From Flagellimonas beolgyonensis (GTDB lineage: Bacteria > Bacteroidota > Bacteroidia > Flavobacteriales > Flavobacteriaceae), in NCBI RefSeq assembly GCF_003992615.1, contig NZ_RZMY01000013.1, positions 38,188-102,187 of the forward strand: a DNA stretch of 64,000 nucleotides, written 5' to 3'. The notes below the pieces were generated by a model that was given only the letters and a program-made list of their open reading frames with translations, was not told the DNA's origin and ran no database searches. A program made the position numbers and the translations under genes. Shown in pieces: positions 55,305-64,000 of this stretch; the stretch's first letter is position 1; the number at the start of each line of letters is the position of its first letter.

Positions 55305-55620
55305 GGCTTTTAGTTTTATTAAAATTACATAATGATCAATCTGTCCGTTTTTAAATCCCCATTAGTTGTCAACGATGTTATGAACATCCCATGCCACAAT
55401 GCGATCATTTTTTGTCCGATCATCCATTACAAGCCTGCTTATCAAGGACAACGCCTTATTTTCAAGGAATTAAAAATCCAAAAGCCCTAAAATTGCGTAC
55501 TTGCTATTACGGGAAACCGAATTATTTCAAATTGATAATTATATAAAATTAGTAGGGTTTAGGATGAACAAGCAATGTGAGATCAACCTAACTTTGCGGC
55601 AATAATTAATTAGTTTCAAT
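55305..55620 (+). other. intergenic region with thioesterase promoter
   Basis: About 316 bases without a sure gene. At 55589-55596 TAACTTTG is an exact -7 box before the thioesterase ATG (55621). A 52-codon open frame (55332-55490, MINLSVFKSPLV at its start) has no visible start signal and looks non-coding. No hairpin was seen. Confidence 0.5.
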
Positions 55621-56031
55621 ATGCGATTTCATACACGAAAATGGGTAAAACCCGAAGATTTGAACGCCAATGGAACACTGTTTGGCGGGAAGGTCCTGGC
55701 CTGGATAGATGAAGAGGCGGTGCTATATAGCATCATTCAGTTGGAAAACAAGAAAGTAGTTACCAAATATATGTCCGAAATCAATTTTATGAGCACCGCA
55801 GTGGATGGTGACATCATTGAAATTGGTATCGATGTGATCAAATTCGGGGTCACCTCCATTTCCCTCAACTGTGAGGTTCGAAATAAAATGACCCACGAAA
55901 GTATCGTTACCGTGGACAATATCATTATGGTAAATCTGGATGATCAAGGCAATCCTAAGCCCCATGGCAAGACCAAGATCGAATACGTAAAAGATCGTTT
56001 GGCCAAGAAGGAAAAGGAGGAAGCCGTTTAG
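55621..56031 (+). CDS. acyl-CoA thioesterase (hotdog fold)
   Basis: 136 residues, single hotdog domain: NANGTLFGGKVLAWIDEEA carries the catalytic-type Asn/Asp-Glu stretch of the YciA/BFIT group. Hydrolyses acyl-CoA; chain length unknown. The C-terminal tail is charged. Overlaps by 4 bases the end of the convergent dipeptidase gene. Confidence 0.85.
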   Translation: MRFHTRKWVKPEDLNANGTLFGGKVLAWIDEEAVLYSIIQLENKKVVTKYMSEINFMSTAVDGDIIEIGIDVIKFGVTSISLNCEVRNKMTHESIVTVDNIIMVNLDDQGNPKPHGKTKIEYVKDRLAKKEKEEAV

Positions 56032-57311
56032 TTCATGGTTTGGGCAACGGCCTGAACCTCGTCCAATACACGCAAGAGATTTCCGCCCCACAATTTGGCG
56101 ATTTCCTCTTCGGTATACCCTCGTTTTACCAGTTCCAAGGTCACATTGAAGGTTTCAGAGGCATCGGACCAACCTTCTATGCCACCACCTCCATCAAAAT
56201 CGGAGCTGATGCCCACGTGATCAATACCGATGAGTTTCACCATGTAATCAATGTGGTCCACAAAATCGGACACATTTACAGCAGGGGGAATATTAGGGTC
56301 CTTTTCGGCCAGTTCCTTGGCGATATTTACCACTTTGGGGTAGTATTCAAAAAAGGCGTCCCTTTGTTCTTTGCTCAGTGTGGCGAATTGGGAACGTTCG
56401 TACCAATCAACGCCCAGGGAATCAGCCACTTTTTGGTACACTTGTTTCATGTAGTCGGCGCGCGCTTCATGTTTTTCCGTATTCAAATAGGAGCTGAAGG
56501 CCACGGTCTGCACCACACCACCATTTTCTTTCATGAGGAGCAATTGCTCGTCATCCAAGTTCCTACTATGGTTGCACAACGCTCGAGCTGAAGAGTGGGA
56601 GGCGATAATGGGCGCTTTGGTAAGCTCGATCATCTGTTTCATGGCTTCCTTGGAAGGGTGGGAGACATCGATCATGATGCCCACGCGGTTCATTTCAGCA
56701 ACAGCCTGTTTGCCCAGGTCACTCAATCCATTGTGTAGCCAAACGCTATCCTGCTCACCGGTATTGGAATCACTGAACTGACTGTGTCCGTTGTGTGCAA
56801 GAGAAATATATCGGGCACCAAGTTTTTGGTATTCCTCGATTTTAGAAAGATCCTCACCAATGGGATAGGCATTTTCCACCCCGATCATGGCCACTTTTTT
56901 TCCAGAGTCCACAATTCGGCGTACATCCGCCGAGGTAAGGGCCAATTCAATTTGGTCGGGAGCTATTTCTTCACACAATTTGTGAATGGCCTCGAATTTG
57001 GACATAGCGTTGTCGGAAGCTTTGGCATATCCATCGGTACTCAACGTGTCTTGACCGGTATACACAATCAGCCAAGCCACATCCAATCCACCCTCCCTCA
57101 TTTTGGGCAAATTGACCTGGGTATCCAGGTTTTGGGTATAGTTGATACTGTCTGTAAAATTTTTGACATTGATGTCGTCGTGGGTGTCAATGGTGATCAC
57201 CGCATCGTGAATGCGACGGGCTTTTTCTTCCAAGTTTTCAGTGGCTTTAGGTTGTTTCTCTGCACAGGAAATCAGTGCGATAGTGCTCAATAAAAGGTAG
57301 AATTGTTTCAT
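56028..57311 (-). CDS. membrane dipeptidase (M19, renal-dipeptidase type)
   Basis: Zinc dipeptidase of the amidohydrolase superfamily. About 427 residues with lipobox ALISC (Cys16). Metal ligands in ITIDTHDDINV (HxD), MIGVENAYPI, and a catalytic His/Asp in VGISSDFDGGGG. SLAHNGHSQFSDSN and DVSHPSKEAM are also family motifs. Exported to the periplasm or surface; may cut dipeptides and degrade beta-lactams. Start 57311 (MKQFYLLL) is set by the signal peptide; the longer open frame upstream is not coding. Confidence 0.9.
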   Translation of the reverse strand: MKQFYLLLSTIALISCAEKQPKATENLEEKARRIHDAVITIDTHDDINVKNFTDSINYTQNLDTQVNLPKMREGGLDVAWLIVYTGQDTLSTDGYAKASDNAMSKFEAIHKLCEEIAPDQIELALTSADVRRIVDSGKKVAMIGVENAYPIGEDLSKIEEYQKLGARYISLAHNGHSQFSDSNTGEQDSVWLHNGLSDLGKQAVAEMNRVGIMIDVSHPSKEAMKQMIELTKAPIIASHSSARALCNHSRNLDDEQLLLMKENGGVVQTVAFSSYLNTEKHEARADYMKQVYQKVADSLGVDWYERSQFATLSKEQRDAFFEYYPKVVNIAKELAEKDPNIPPAVNVSDFVDHIDYMVKLIGIDHVGISSDFDGGGGIEGWSDASETFNVTLELVKRGYTEEEIAKLWGGNLLRVLDEVQAVAQTMN

Positions 57312-57435
57312 GGTTGGTTTTTTACACCTACAAATAACGCAATTTGACAACAAAATCCGAATCCTACGGAACATTAAATTGCCAGCCCTCAAGGGATTCC
57401 ACATTTTAGGGTAAACATTCATAGTAATCAAACCA

Positions 57436-58206
57436 TTGGGAACACGCGAATTACTCTTATATCTGGAAAAATTGGAAATCGGACTCAGCTCATTCTCATA
57501 TGAAGAATTGGGCATTGTTGAGGCCGGAGAACTCAAAAAATCCTTTGAAATCTTTAAACACGGACTGGAAGACAAGGTTTTTGGGGTTTCCGAAATGAAA
57601 CAACTCGAAACCATTTACCAAAAAGTGGGCATAGCAGGTTCAAGCAAAAAGTGCTTGGACAGAAAGGAAGCCAACCAAATGCAAAAATTGATCGCTGCAT
57701 TGGAACAAACCCCTTTGACCCAAAAACAATATGCCATTGTAAAAGCCTTACAACAACTTACTCAAGAGCTTTTTGAAACAGAATCAAATACCCCGGAAAA
57801 TATGCCGATCAGTTTTCAGACCATAGAAAAAAGTTTGGATTCGGGCTTTGCTGCCCACAAGATCAATTTAAAACCCGTATTGGAGGATTGCATGGGCCAA
57901 ATGGAGCTCATGGAAGAACTGGTGCGGATGTTCAAGCACAATGTGTTGGAATTTATAGGCAGTGCCAAAGTACATTTGATGAACGAGGATTTCGTCAACT
58001 TGGAACAAGCTTGTCAAAAAATTGTGCCCAATCTAAAAATGATGAAGGCACATGAACTTACCGATATTGTCAACCAAATGGCCTTGATGAGCAAGACCGA
58101 ACAAGATGCCAAACATCTGGCTTTCCTGTACGAACAATTTGTAATGGAATACCCCATGGTGCAGGAGCAGGTGGATTTTGAAATGGAACTGTTCAGAACC
58201 ATGTAA
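57436..58206 (+). CDS. helical protein with a degenerate HPt-like domain
   Basis: 256 residues, all helical, no membrane segment. Start is probably TTG 57436 (MGTRELLLYLEKL); no nearby ATG. The C-terminal part (about 145-250) resembles an HPt domain, but where the phosphorylated His is expected (pattern AHKI) it reads ACQKI, with Gln194. It may bind a response regulator without being phosphorylated. Probably followed in one transcript by the gene at 58220 and two tiny genes. This assignment is inference. Confidence 0.6.
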   Translation: MGTRELLLYLEKLEIGLSSFSYEELGIVEAGELKKSFEIFKHGLEDKVFGVSEMKQLETIYQKVGIAGSSKKCLDRKEANQMQKLIAALEQTPLTQKQYAIVKALQQLTQELFETESNTPENMPISFQTIEKSLDSGFAAHKINLKPVLEDCMGQMELMEELVRMFKHNVLEFIGSAKVHLMNEDFVNLEQACQKIVPNLKMMKAHELTDIVNQMALMSKTEQDAKHLAFLYEQFVMEYPMVQEQVDFEMELFRTM

Positions 58207-58219
58207 ATAAAACCGAACT

Positions 58220-58573
58220 ATGGCGACCAAGGAATTGCCCGCATACCTGCAGAGTATTTTTTACCCGTTGTTCAAACATGCGAAAGATCTGGAATGCAAA
58301 CTTATGTTGATGGATCAAATGCTGGAGGTAGGGGACCGGAAAGAGTTACCTTTTTTAGCGGAACTGGAAACACATGAAAATGCTAAAATCAGTAACAAGG
58401 CTTTTGAAATAAAAAGCAAGCTTCAGGATAAACTGGGCCTTATATCGGAAAGCGAACGAAGAAGATTGCCCATGAACCTGTGCTTTATTTATGACGAGTT
58501 CAATATACGCCCAAGCAAGGTGGATCCGGACTTGGAATTTGGAGTGACCTTGGATATCATGACCATGGAATAA
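58220..58573 (+). CDS. hypothetical soluble protein
   Basis: 117 residues, helical, starting ATKELPAYLQSIFYPLF. No known motif. It lies 13 bases after the HPt-like gene and shares no visible similarity with it. Confidence 0.65.
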   Translation: MATKELPAYLQSIFYPLFKHAKDLECKLMLMDQMLEVGDRKELPFLAELETHENAKISNKAFEIKSKLQDKLGLISESERRRLPMNLCFIYDEFNIRPSKVDPDLEFGVTLDIMTME

Positions 58574-58688
58574 ATGGCAATTACACAACCAAATATGCCA
58601 AATTCACCACAAAATATTGTACCCGAATAATCTTTGATATAGATTCACGTTAATAGGTTAGACCCAAATAATAAACCCCGATATTAAA

Positions 58689-58787
58689 ATGTTATACGAC
58701 ACCTACGGAGAAGAATACTTGGCATTTTTACAGGAGTTGAACGAAATTTTGACCGTTAACGAACTGGCCGAGCTTGATTATTTATAA
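58689..58787 (+). CDS. tiny protein A (paralog of the next gene)
   Basis: 32 residues: after MLYDTYGEE comes YLAFLQELNEIL, then a short acidic-hydrophobic end. It aligns with the next tiny protein over YLxFxQxLNxIL at nearly the same position, so both are likely real. No signal peptide; possibly a regulatory or small interaction peptide. Ends 26 bases before the next. Confidence 0.55.
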   Translation: MLYDTYGEEYLAFLQELNEILTVNELAELDYL

Positions 58788-58813
58788 GACACAAAACCCC
58801 AAATTCTGAAGCC

Positions 58814-58915
58814 ATGAAAAATTATAATCACGACAACACAGCTTATCTGAATTTTATCCAGGATTTGAATAGTATCCTCACAGATTTTGATATTAATCTA
58901 TTGAGTCACCCATAA
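58814..58915 (+). CDS. tiny protein B (paralog of the previous gene)
   Basis: 33 residues with YLNFIQDLNSIL, matching YLAFLQELNEIL of the upstream peptide at eight of twelve positions including all the hydrophobic ones. Same gene order and spacing, then a terminator, which supports a small operon. Function unknown. Confidence 0.55.
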   Translation: MKNYNHDNTAYLNFIQDLNSILTDFDINLLSHP

Positions 58916-58936
58916 GTTGTTTAAGTGAATATCATG

Positions 58937-58967
58937 GAAAAGGGGATGCGTTGTGCATCCCCTTTTC
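58937..58967. terminator. bidirectional terminator
   Basis: AAAAGGGGATGC (58938-58949) pairs with GCATCCCCTTTT (58955-58966), extended by a G-C pair; T-rich on the plus strand and A-rich before it, so it can end both the small-peptide unit and sigA on the minus strand. Confidence 0.8.
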
Positions 58968-58989
58968 TATTTTATATCGAAATCTTTCA

Positions 58990-59853
58990 CTAGCCCAAAT
59001 AGGACTTCAGAATTTTACTCTTTGAAGTATGTCGCAATTTTCGAATGGCCTTTTCCCGAATTTGTCGAACTCGTTCCCGGGTAAGATCGAAAGTGCTGCC
59101 AATTTCTTCCAAGGTCATTGACGGTTGATTCCCGATGCCATAATACAAACGGACCACATCCGCTTCACGTGGTGATAAAGTGTCCAGTGCACGATTGATT
59201 TCCGTATTCAGGGATTGGTGCATCAAGCCACGGTCCGGTTTTGGGGAATCGCCCGCACGTAACACATCATACAAATTGGAAGTTTCGCCTTCCTTTAGTG
59301 GGGCATCCATGGACACATGGCGACCCGAATTTCGAAGGGATTGCTTTACTTCGGAAACGGTCATGTCCAATTCCTTTGCAATTTCTTCCGCAGATGGTGG
59401 ACGCTCATGGGCCTGTTCCAAATAACTGAAGGTTTTCTTGATTTTATTGATTGAGCCGATCTTGTTCAGTGGCAGTCGCACCACACGGCTTTGTTCGGCC
59501 AAGGCCTGAAGAATGGATTGCCGGATCCACCAAACGGCATAGGAAATAAATTTAAATCCACGGGTCTCATCAAATCGTTTGGCCGCTTTTACCAATCCCA
59601 CATTTCCTTCGTTGATCAGATCGGGCAGTTTCAACCCTTGGTTTTGGTATTGTTTGGCAACAGAAACCACAAAACGGAGGTTGGCATTGGTCAATTTTTC
59701 CAAGGCAACTTGGTCACCCTCCCTAATCCGTTGTGCCAATTCCACTTCTTCCTGCGCAGTGATCAAATCAATTTTACTGATGTCTTGTAGGTACTTGTCT
59801 AGGGATTTGGATTCTCGGTTGGTTACCTGTTTAATGATTTTAAGTTGCCTCAT
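58990..59853 (-). CDS. sigA: primary sigma-70 factor
   Basis: Housekeeping sigma factor that reads the TAnnTTTG/TTG promoters of Bacteroidota. 287 residues: sigma1.2, sigma2 ([33 protein letters not shown] in parts, [20 protein letters not shown]), sigma3 and sigma4 ([28 protein letters not shown]). Short family, without region 1.1, as usual in Bacteroidota. Confidence 0.95.
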   Translation of the reverse strand: MRQLKIIKQVTNRESKSLDKYLQDISKIDLITAQEEVELAQRIREGDQVALEKLTNANLRFVVSVAKQYQNQGLKLPDLINEGNVGLVKAAKRFDETRGFKFISYAVWWIRQSILQALAEQSRVVRLPLNKIGSINKIKKTFSYLEQAHERPPSAEEIAKELDMTVSEVKQSLRNSGRHVSMDAPLKEGETSNLYDVLRAGDSPKPDRGLMHQSLNTEINRALDTLSPREADVVRLYYGIGNQPSMTLEEIGSTFDLTRERVRQIREKAIRKLRHTSKSKILKSYLG

Positions 59854-60050
59854 TCTTGCTTTGGATTTGAAAGTGATTTAAGCTTATATTATACGTTTTT
59901 ATACCCGATTTTCCAAGCACAAAATGTTATTCTTATCCAAATCTTATGAGCTTGTACCGGATTTATCTTAAAAAAGGTTAAAGTTTCAATTGTTGATAGA
60001 ATATTGATAGAATTCCAACATTGGCGTTTCCAGCGCCGACAAAAATCTCC

Positions 60051-60058
60051 TAATTTTG
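60051..60058 (+). promoter_or_regulatory. promoter -7 box of the helicase gene
   Basis: TAATTTTG, an exact TAnnTTTG match. The proposed start TTG at 60097 fits a short leader. Confidence 0.55.
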
Positions 60059-60096
60059 TAGGGTTTTTGAATTTGGAACGCTTAAGCCATTGATTC

Positions 60097-61608
60097 TTGG
60101 AGGTAAATAAAACAGTACATAAAAAAACACTATACGACTACCAGCAAGAAGATCTACGTAAGATCTTCAAGCATTTGGAAGAACTACCCGAGGGCACCAA
60201 TATTCTCTACCAATTGCCCACTGGTGGTGGTAAAACCGTAGTGTTCTCCGAAATTACGCGCAGGTATATCCAAAATACCGGTAAAAAAGTCATTGTGCTT
60301 ACCCACCGCATCGAATTGAGCAAGCAGACCTCACAAATGCTGCATGGATTTGGTGTGGCCAACAAAATCATCAATAGTGAGGTAAAGGAACTGTACGATC
60401 AAGACGATTACATGTGCTTTGTGGCCATGGTGGAAACCTTGAACAACCGACTTCAGGAAGAAAAGGTGGACATCAAGAACATCGGTCTGGTCATCATCGA
60501 TGAAGCCCACTACAACTCCTTCCGAAAGCTGTTCAAATATTTTGATGAGGCGACCATCCTGGGCGTTACCGCGACACCCCTGAGCTCCAACATCAAGCTC
60601 CCCATGAAGGACCATTACAAGCATTTGATCATTGGGGAATCCATAAAATCATTGATTGAAAAGGAGTTCTTGGCCAAGGCCAACCTGTACAATTACGATG
60701 TTAGCCTAAAGACGTTAAAACTGGGCATCCATGGCGACTATACCGTAAAATCTTCGGATGAATTCTATGGCAACCATAGCATGTTGGGCAAATTATTGAC
60801 CGCCTACGAAGAAATCGCAAAGGGTACCAAGACCCTAATTTTCAACAACGGTATCAACACCTCGCTCTATGTGTACGAAACCTTTAAAAAGGCCGGGTAC
60901 AATATTCGCCACCTCGATAATAAGAACACGGCCAACGAGCGAAAGGAAATCCTGGAATGGTTTGCCGAGACTCCCGATGCCATCCTTACTTCGGTAAGTA
61001 TCCTGACCACTGGTTTTGATGAACCCACCGTGAAATCCATCATATTGAACCGGGCCACACGATCGCTCACACTGTATTTTCAGATGATCGGACGGGGCTC
61101 TCGGATTTTGCCCGACAAAGATGAGTTTAATGTCATCGATATGGGAAACAACATTGCCCGATTTGGACCTTGGGATGCACCCATCGATTGGCAGGAAATC
61201 TTCCATTTCCCCGATTTCTACTTGGAGAACATTAAAAATGATGAAGAAATCGAGCGTGATTTTGTCTACGAAATGCCGGATGAACTCAAAGCCAAGTTCA
61301 GCAAGTCGGAAAACATCACGTTTGATATCAAGGAAGAATACAAGAAAGTCTTTGCTGAAGGAAAGAAATCCAAGTTGGTTTTGGAGCGCAGTATTGAGCA
61401 ACATGCCCAAATCTGTGTGGAAAACAGCGAAGATGTGTTCGATGCCCGAATCTTGGCCAAGGAACTGAAGGATGAAATCGCCTATCGGGTGAAGCAGTAT
61501 TCTTACTGTATTATGAATAACACCAAAAACTACAAGGAATGGTTGGAGGAAGACTACGAGCGTAAATTGCGCTCCAGTATTTCCAAAATGTTTGCGGCCC
61601 GAATGTAG
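60097..61608 (+). CDS. DEAD/DEAH-box helicase (superfamily 2)
   Basis: 503 residues with the SF2 order: Q-like YDYQQEDLRKIF, Walker A LPTGGGKTVVFSE, DEAH-type motif II IIDEAHYNSFRKL, TATPLS, and motif VI region LTTGFDEPTVKSIIL with QMIGRGSR. It resembles YprA/type III-restriction-like helicases rather than RecQ or UvrB. Nothing nearby indicates a restriction or defence system. The start TTG 60097 is preferred because no ATG is close; the start is uncertain. Confidence 0.85.
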   Translation: MEVNKTVHKKTLYDYQQEDLRKIFKHLEELPEGTNILYQLPTGGGKTVVFSEITRRYIQNTGKKVIVLTHRIELSKQTSQMLHGFGVANKIINSEVKELYDQDDYMCFVAMVETLNNRLQEEKVDIKNIGLVIIDEAHYNSFRKLFKYFDEATILGVTATPLSSNIKLPMKDHYKHLIIGESIKSLIEKEFLAKANLYNYDVSLKTLKLGIHGDYTVKSSDEFYGNHSMLGKLLTAYEEIAKGTKTLIFNNGINTSLYVYETFKKAGYNIRHLDNKNTANERKEILEWFAETPDAILTSVSILTTGFDEPTVKSIILNRATRSLTLYFQMIGRGSRILPDKDEFNVIDMGNNIARFGPWDAPIDWQEIFHFPDFYLENIKNDEEIERDFVYEMPDELKAKFSKSENITFDIKEEYKKVFAEGKKSKLVLERSIEQHAQICVENSEDVFDARILAKELKDEIAYRVKQYSYCIMNNTKNYKEWLEEDYERKLRSSISKMFAARM

Positions 61609-61711
61609 CTTGCATGAATATTGGATTCTCGGCTCTAAAACTTCATACCTTCAACTTTGTACCTACAACTTCGTACTTTTAGCATTCACCTCTGACCCTT
61701 TGCCCAACTGC

Positions 61712-62947
61712 ATGAAAAAGCTCTTTGTTATCGGTTTTGTATGGCCCGAACCATCGACCACGGCTGCCGGCAGCCGCATGCAACAATTGTTGGAAACCTT
61801 TAAAACCTTTGGTTATCAGATTACATTTGCTTCCACCGCTACCAAGACAGAATACAGCATGGATTTGGAGCAACTAGGCATTGAGGAGGCAACCATCGAA
61901 CTCAACAATCCCAGTTTTGACACTTTTGTACAGGCATTGCAGCCCGATGTGGTGGTTTTCGATCGCTTTATGGTAGAAGAACAGTTTGGTTGGCGGGTAG
62001 CCGAATTTGCCCCACAGGCCATTCGTGTTCTCAATACCGAAGATTTGCACGCGCTGCGGAAGGCTAGGGAAGAAGCCTTGAACAAGGAGGTCGATTTCAC
62101 ACTGAACGGCTGGAAGAACCATCCAATGACACTGCGCGAGGTGGCCAGTATCTATCGGAGTGACCTGACTTTGATGGTCTCCAGCTTTGAAGAGGTACTT
62201 CTGAAGGAATTGGGCATACCTGACCAGTTTTTACTGCACCTGCCCTTGTTTTTTGATGCTATTTCAACAAAAGAAAAAGCTATATGGCCCGACTTTAATA
62301 CACGAATCGATTTTGTGACTTTGGGCAATGGAAAACATGCTCCCAATGTGGATGCACTTCGTGTTTTGAAAACCAACATTTGGCCCCAAGTTCGACAGCA
62401 GTTGCCCAAAGCCCAACTGCATGTGTATGGAGCCTACTTACCGCAGCACGTATACGAATGGAACGACCCAAATACCGGATTTTTGGTCCATGGATGGGCC
62501 GAAGATATTTCCGATATCCTTCGAAGCGCGAGAGTGCTGTTGGCACCCCTTCGTTTTGGAGCCGGAATCAAGGGTAAATTATTGGATGCCTTGCGAAACG
62601 GCACTCCATCTGTGACTACTAAAATAGGGGCAGAAGGCATGTTCAATGATAAAAACTGGGGTGGTAGGGTAGCCGATAATTGGGCAGATTTTGCCCATGC
62701 CGCCGTACAATTTTACACCGACCAAAAACTATGGGAACGAGCCCATGCTGAGGGCATCAGAACCTTCAATGAACACTTTGACAAAGTCACCCATCAAAAA
62801 AAGTTGGGAGAGCGGTTGAAATATTTGATGGACAATCTTGATGCTCATCGAACCGAAAACTTCATGGGGCGATTGCTGCAACATCAAACCTTGACCAGTA
62901 CTAAGTATATGGCCAAATGGATTGAGGCCAAGAATAAAAAACCATAG
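61712..62947 (+). CDS. glycosyltransferase (GT-B fold)
   Basis: About 411 residues. The N-terminal half opens like a GT-B enzyme (KLFVIGFVWPEPSTTAAG), and the C-terminal half has the nucleotide-sugar region RFGAGIKGKLLDALRNGTPS with the conserved Gly and downstream GAEGM. Start 61712 (MKKLFVIGF) is the natural one; the frame upstream has no family sequence. Sugar and acceptor unknown. Confidence 0.85.
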   Translation: MKKLFVIGFVWPEPSTTAAGSRMQQLLETFKTFGYQITFASTATKTEYSMDLEQLGIEEATIELNNPSFDTFVQALQPDVVVFDRFMVEEQFGWRVAEFAPQAIRVLNTEDLHALRKAREEALNKEVDFTLNGWKNHPMTLREVASIYRSDLTLMVSSFEEVLLKELGIPDQFLLHLPLFFDAISTKEKAIWPDFNTRIDFVTLGNGKHAPNVDALRVLKTNIWPQVRQQLPKAQLHVYGAYLPQHVYEWNDPNTGFLVHGWAEDISDILRSARVLLAPLRFGAGIKGKLLDALRNGTPSVTTKIGAEGMFNDKNWGGRVADNWADFAHAAVQFYTDQKLWERAHAEGIRTFNEHFDKVTHQKKLGERLKYLMDNLDAHRTENFMGRLLQHQTLTSTKYMAKWIEAKNKKP

Positions 62948-62957
62948 CTGCCCGACT

Positions 62958-63158
62958 TCAGTTGGAATCTTCAAAAACAAACACCTCCTCAATCCTCAAA
63001 TCGAACACTTTGGACACATCATACGCCAATTGCAATGACGGGTTGTATTTGCCTTTCTCCAAAAATACAATGGTTTCGCGCCGCACATTCACCTTTTTGG
63101 CCAAATCCTCTTGGGTCAGGTTATGCTTGGCGCGCAACTCTTTAATTCTGGTTTTCAT
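62958..63158 (-). CDS. small XRE-family HTH regulator
   Basis: 66 residues, almost entirely an HTH_3 domain ([40 protein letters not shown] in parts). It overlaps by 17 bases the end of the membrane protein gene upstream, so both are coupled. This pairing (small regulator plus membrane protein) is common and the membrane protein may control the regulator. Confidence 0.85.
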   Translation of the reverse strand: MKTRIKELRAKHNLTQEDLAKKVNVRRETIVFLEKGKYNPSLQLAYDVSKVFDLRIEEVFVFEDSN

Positions 63159-63555
63159 CCTTCAAACCCATTCTTGAATAATAGATCCAAAATCCGATGA
63201 AGATCAATCCCATGGCCAGAATCCCGATTTCAATCGGAATTCGGACATCCAGATCAGAGTCCATGGTGAAGATCAAAATAATGGGCCAAAGAATGAACGA
63301 CACCGAAAAGGCACTGGCACCCGCTTTTTGTTTGATCCGAAGACTCAATTCATCATCTACGGGTAGGCCTTTTTTTTCATCTTTTATGCGTTTTAGCCCA
63401 ACAAACAGACTTAAAAGCACCACGATCAAAACAAGTATGGCGGTGCCGATTTCCAACAATCCTAGGCTTTTACCTGTGGAGTAAAGCCATAAACCTCCCG
63501 AAAACATGACTGCACCTACCAAAACAAGGATCAGTGCGGTTTTTGTTGATTTCAT
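63142..63555 (-). CDS. membrane protein paired with the HTH regulator
   Basis: About 137 residues with four membrane helices (about 5-24, 33-53, 84-102, 107-126) and a cytoplasmic loop with [21 protein letters not shown], the DUF2178-like pattern. Start 63555 ([10 protein letters not shown]) is chosen; ATG 63588 is also in frame. Upstream is a 45-base AT-rich region that may hold the promoter, with no clear box. Confidence 0.72.
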   Translation of the reverse strand: MKSTKTALILVLVGAVMFSGGLWLYSTGKSLGLLEIGTAILVLIVVLLSLFVGLKRIKDEKKGLPVDDELSLRIKQKAGASAFSVSFILWPIILIFTMDSDLDVRIPIEIGILAMGLIFIGFWIYYSRMGLKDENQN

Positions 63556-63716
63556 GATTTTATATTTAATGTTAATTATTTCTAACATAAAGATAGAAAT
63601 ATTTCACATTAAAAAAGCCACTTTTACGTTAAAATATTGAAGTGTAAGATTTTGCGGTACTAACCACTTAGGCACGAAGTGTCACTCAGATCAGTTCCCT
63701 GAGCGCCCGCCTACCA

Positions 63717-63990
63717 GACGGGCAGGAAGTCGAAGTACGATGCGGAATCCATAATCTTATTCTTTGGCGGGAATGACAGAACAACATTCTCTTGGACTTC
63801 GTACAACTGTCATTTCGAACCGAATGTAGAGAGTGTGAGAAATTTGAAAAAAGAGATTTCTCAATCGGCACCATGCGCCTCATTTCGAAATGACATATTG
63901 GACACGAATTGCACGAATCAAACGAATTGTCATGTCCAGAACCCACTGGACGGGCAGGTAGTCGAAGCACGATATGGCATCCATCTTCTT
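63717..63990. repeat. direct repeat of about 42 bases at the window end
   Basis: 63717-63758 and 63949-63990 share 35 of 42 positions, both beginning GACGGGCAGG and containing AGTCGAAG. Probably copies of a dispersed flavobacterial repeat; the gap from 63589 to 64000 otherwise shows no gene. Confidence 0.6.
63809..63894. repeat. REP-like unit with perfect inverted ends
   Basis: GTCATTTCGAA (63809-63819) pairs perfectly with TTCGAAATGAC (63884-63894), and inside is another hairpin, GAGAAAT (63837-63843) with ATTTCTC (63856-63862). The outer GTCA/TGAC borders resemble those of the GIY-YIG element at 40053-40400. Confidence 0.6.
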
Positions 63991-64000
63991 GTTTTATGAA

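Noticed and set aside
55332..55490. 52-codon open frame between the convergent gene and the thioesterase
   Set aside because: It begins without a promoter of its own, and the thioesterase promoter (55589-55596) lies after it. Sequence composition does not look coding.
60097..61608. Helicase as part of a restriction or defence island
   Set aside because: Neighbours are the sigma factor and a glycosyltransferase; no methylase, nuclease or toxin gene is close by.

Overview
The window comes from a marine-type member of the Flavobacteriaceae (Bacteroidota). The evidence is the repeated promoter -7 box TAnnTTTG, weak or absent Shine-Dalgarno sequences, a 287-residue primary sigma factor, the fused LpxC-FabZ protein, the type IX secretion regulator PorX, a TonB receptor followed by a DUF4249 lipoprotein, and a full his operon with an attenuator. 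A relative of Muricauda/Flagellimonas is plausible but is a guess. No rRNA, tRNA, CRISPR array or classical IS transposase was seen.

Layout. 1-10395: housekeeping and small regulators (ParC C-terminal part, sterol-desaturase-like hydroxylase, TerC, M14 carboxypeptidase, Lrp, DinB, AroB, proline dehydrogenase). 10396-17465: an AT-rich accessory island, probably a bacteriocin locus. It encodes an HlyD adaptor, a C39-peptidase ABC exporter broken by one amber codon, a small HTH protein, two double-glycine peptides with GxxxG cores, a secreted HExxH protein, a CPBP intramembrane protease and an AraC remnant. 17565-32785: alanine dehydrogenase, TsaE-PorX, an HD phosphohydrolase, the lipid A operon (lpxD, lpxC-fabZ, lpxA, efp, a second lpxD-like gene), sucD, fabG, a VWA membrane protein and an SPFH protein. 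32797-41793: the his operon, from a promoter and His-codon leader peptide/attenuator through hisG, D, C, B, H, A, F and IE to a terminator. Two GNAT genes, a DinB gene and a small GIY-YIG element bounded by inverted hairpins sit inside it. 41806-49091: an ECF sigma/anti-sigma locus with envelope proteins, an outer-membrane protein, a TonB receptor and a DUF4249 lipoprotein. Three identical-spacing promoter motifs tie these units into one regulon. 49184-64000: a VWA/AAA+ pair, cysE-cysM, a thioesterase, a membrane dipeptidase, an HPt-like protein followed by two tiny paralogous peptides, the primary sigma factor, a helicase, a glycosyltransferase, an HTH/membrane protein pair and a repeat-rich end.

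How it fits together. The island is the best candidate for an undescribed system. Its three transcription units share a related upstream element, the exporter operon has a tandem palindromic operator, and a terminator between the peptides and the HExxH gene would keep peptide expression higher than that of the downstream gene. The amber codon at 12887-12889 makes it uncertain whether the exporter still works. The ECF locus and the GIY-YIG hairpin unit are the next most interesting.
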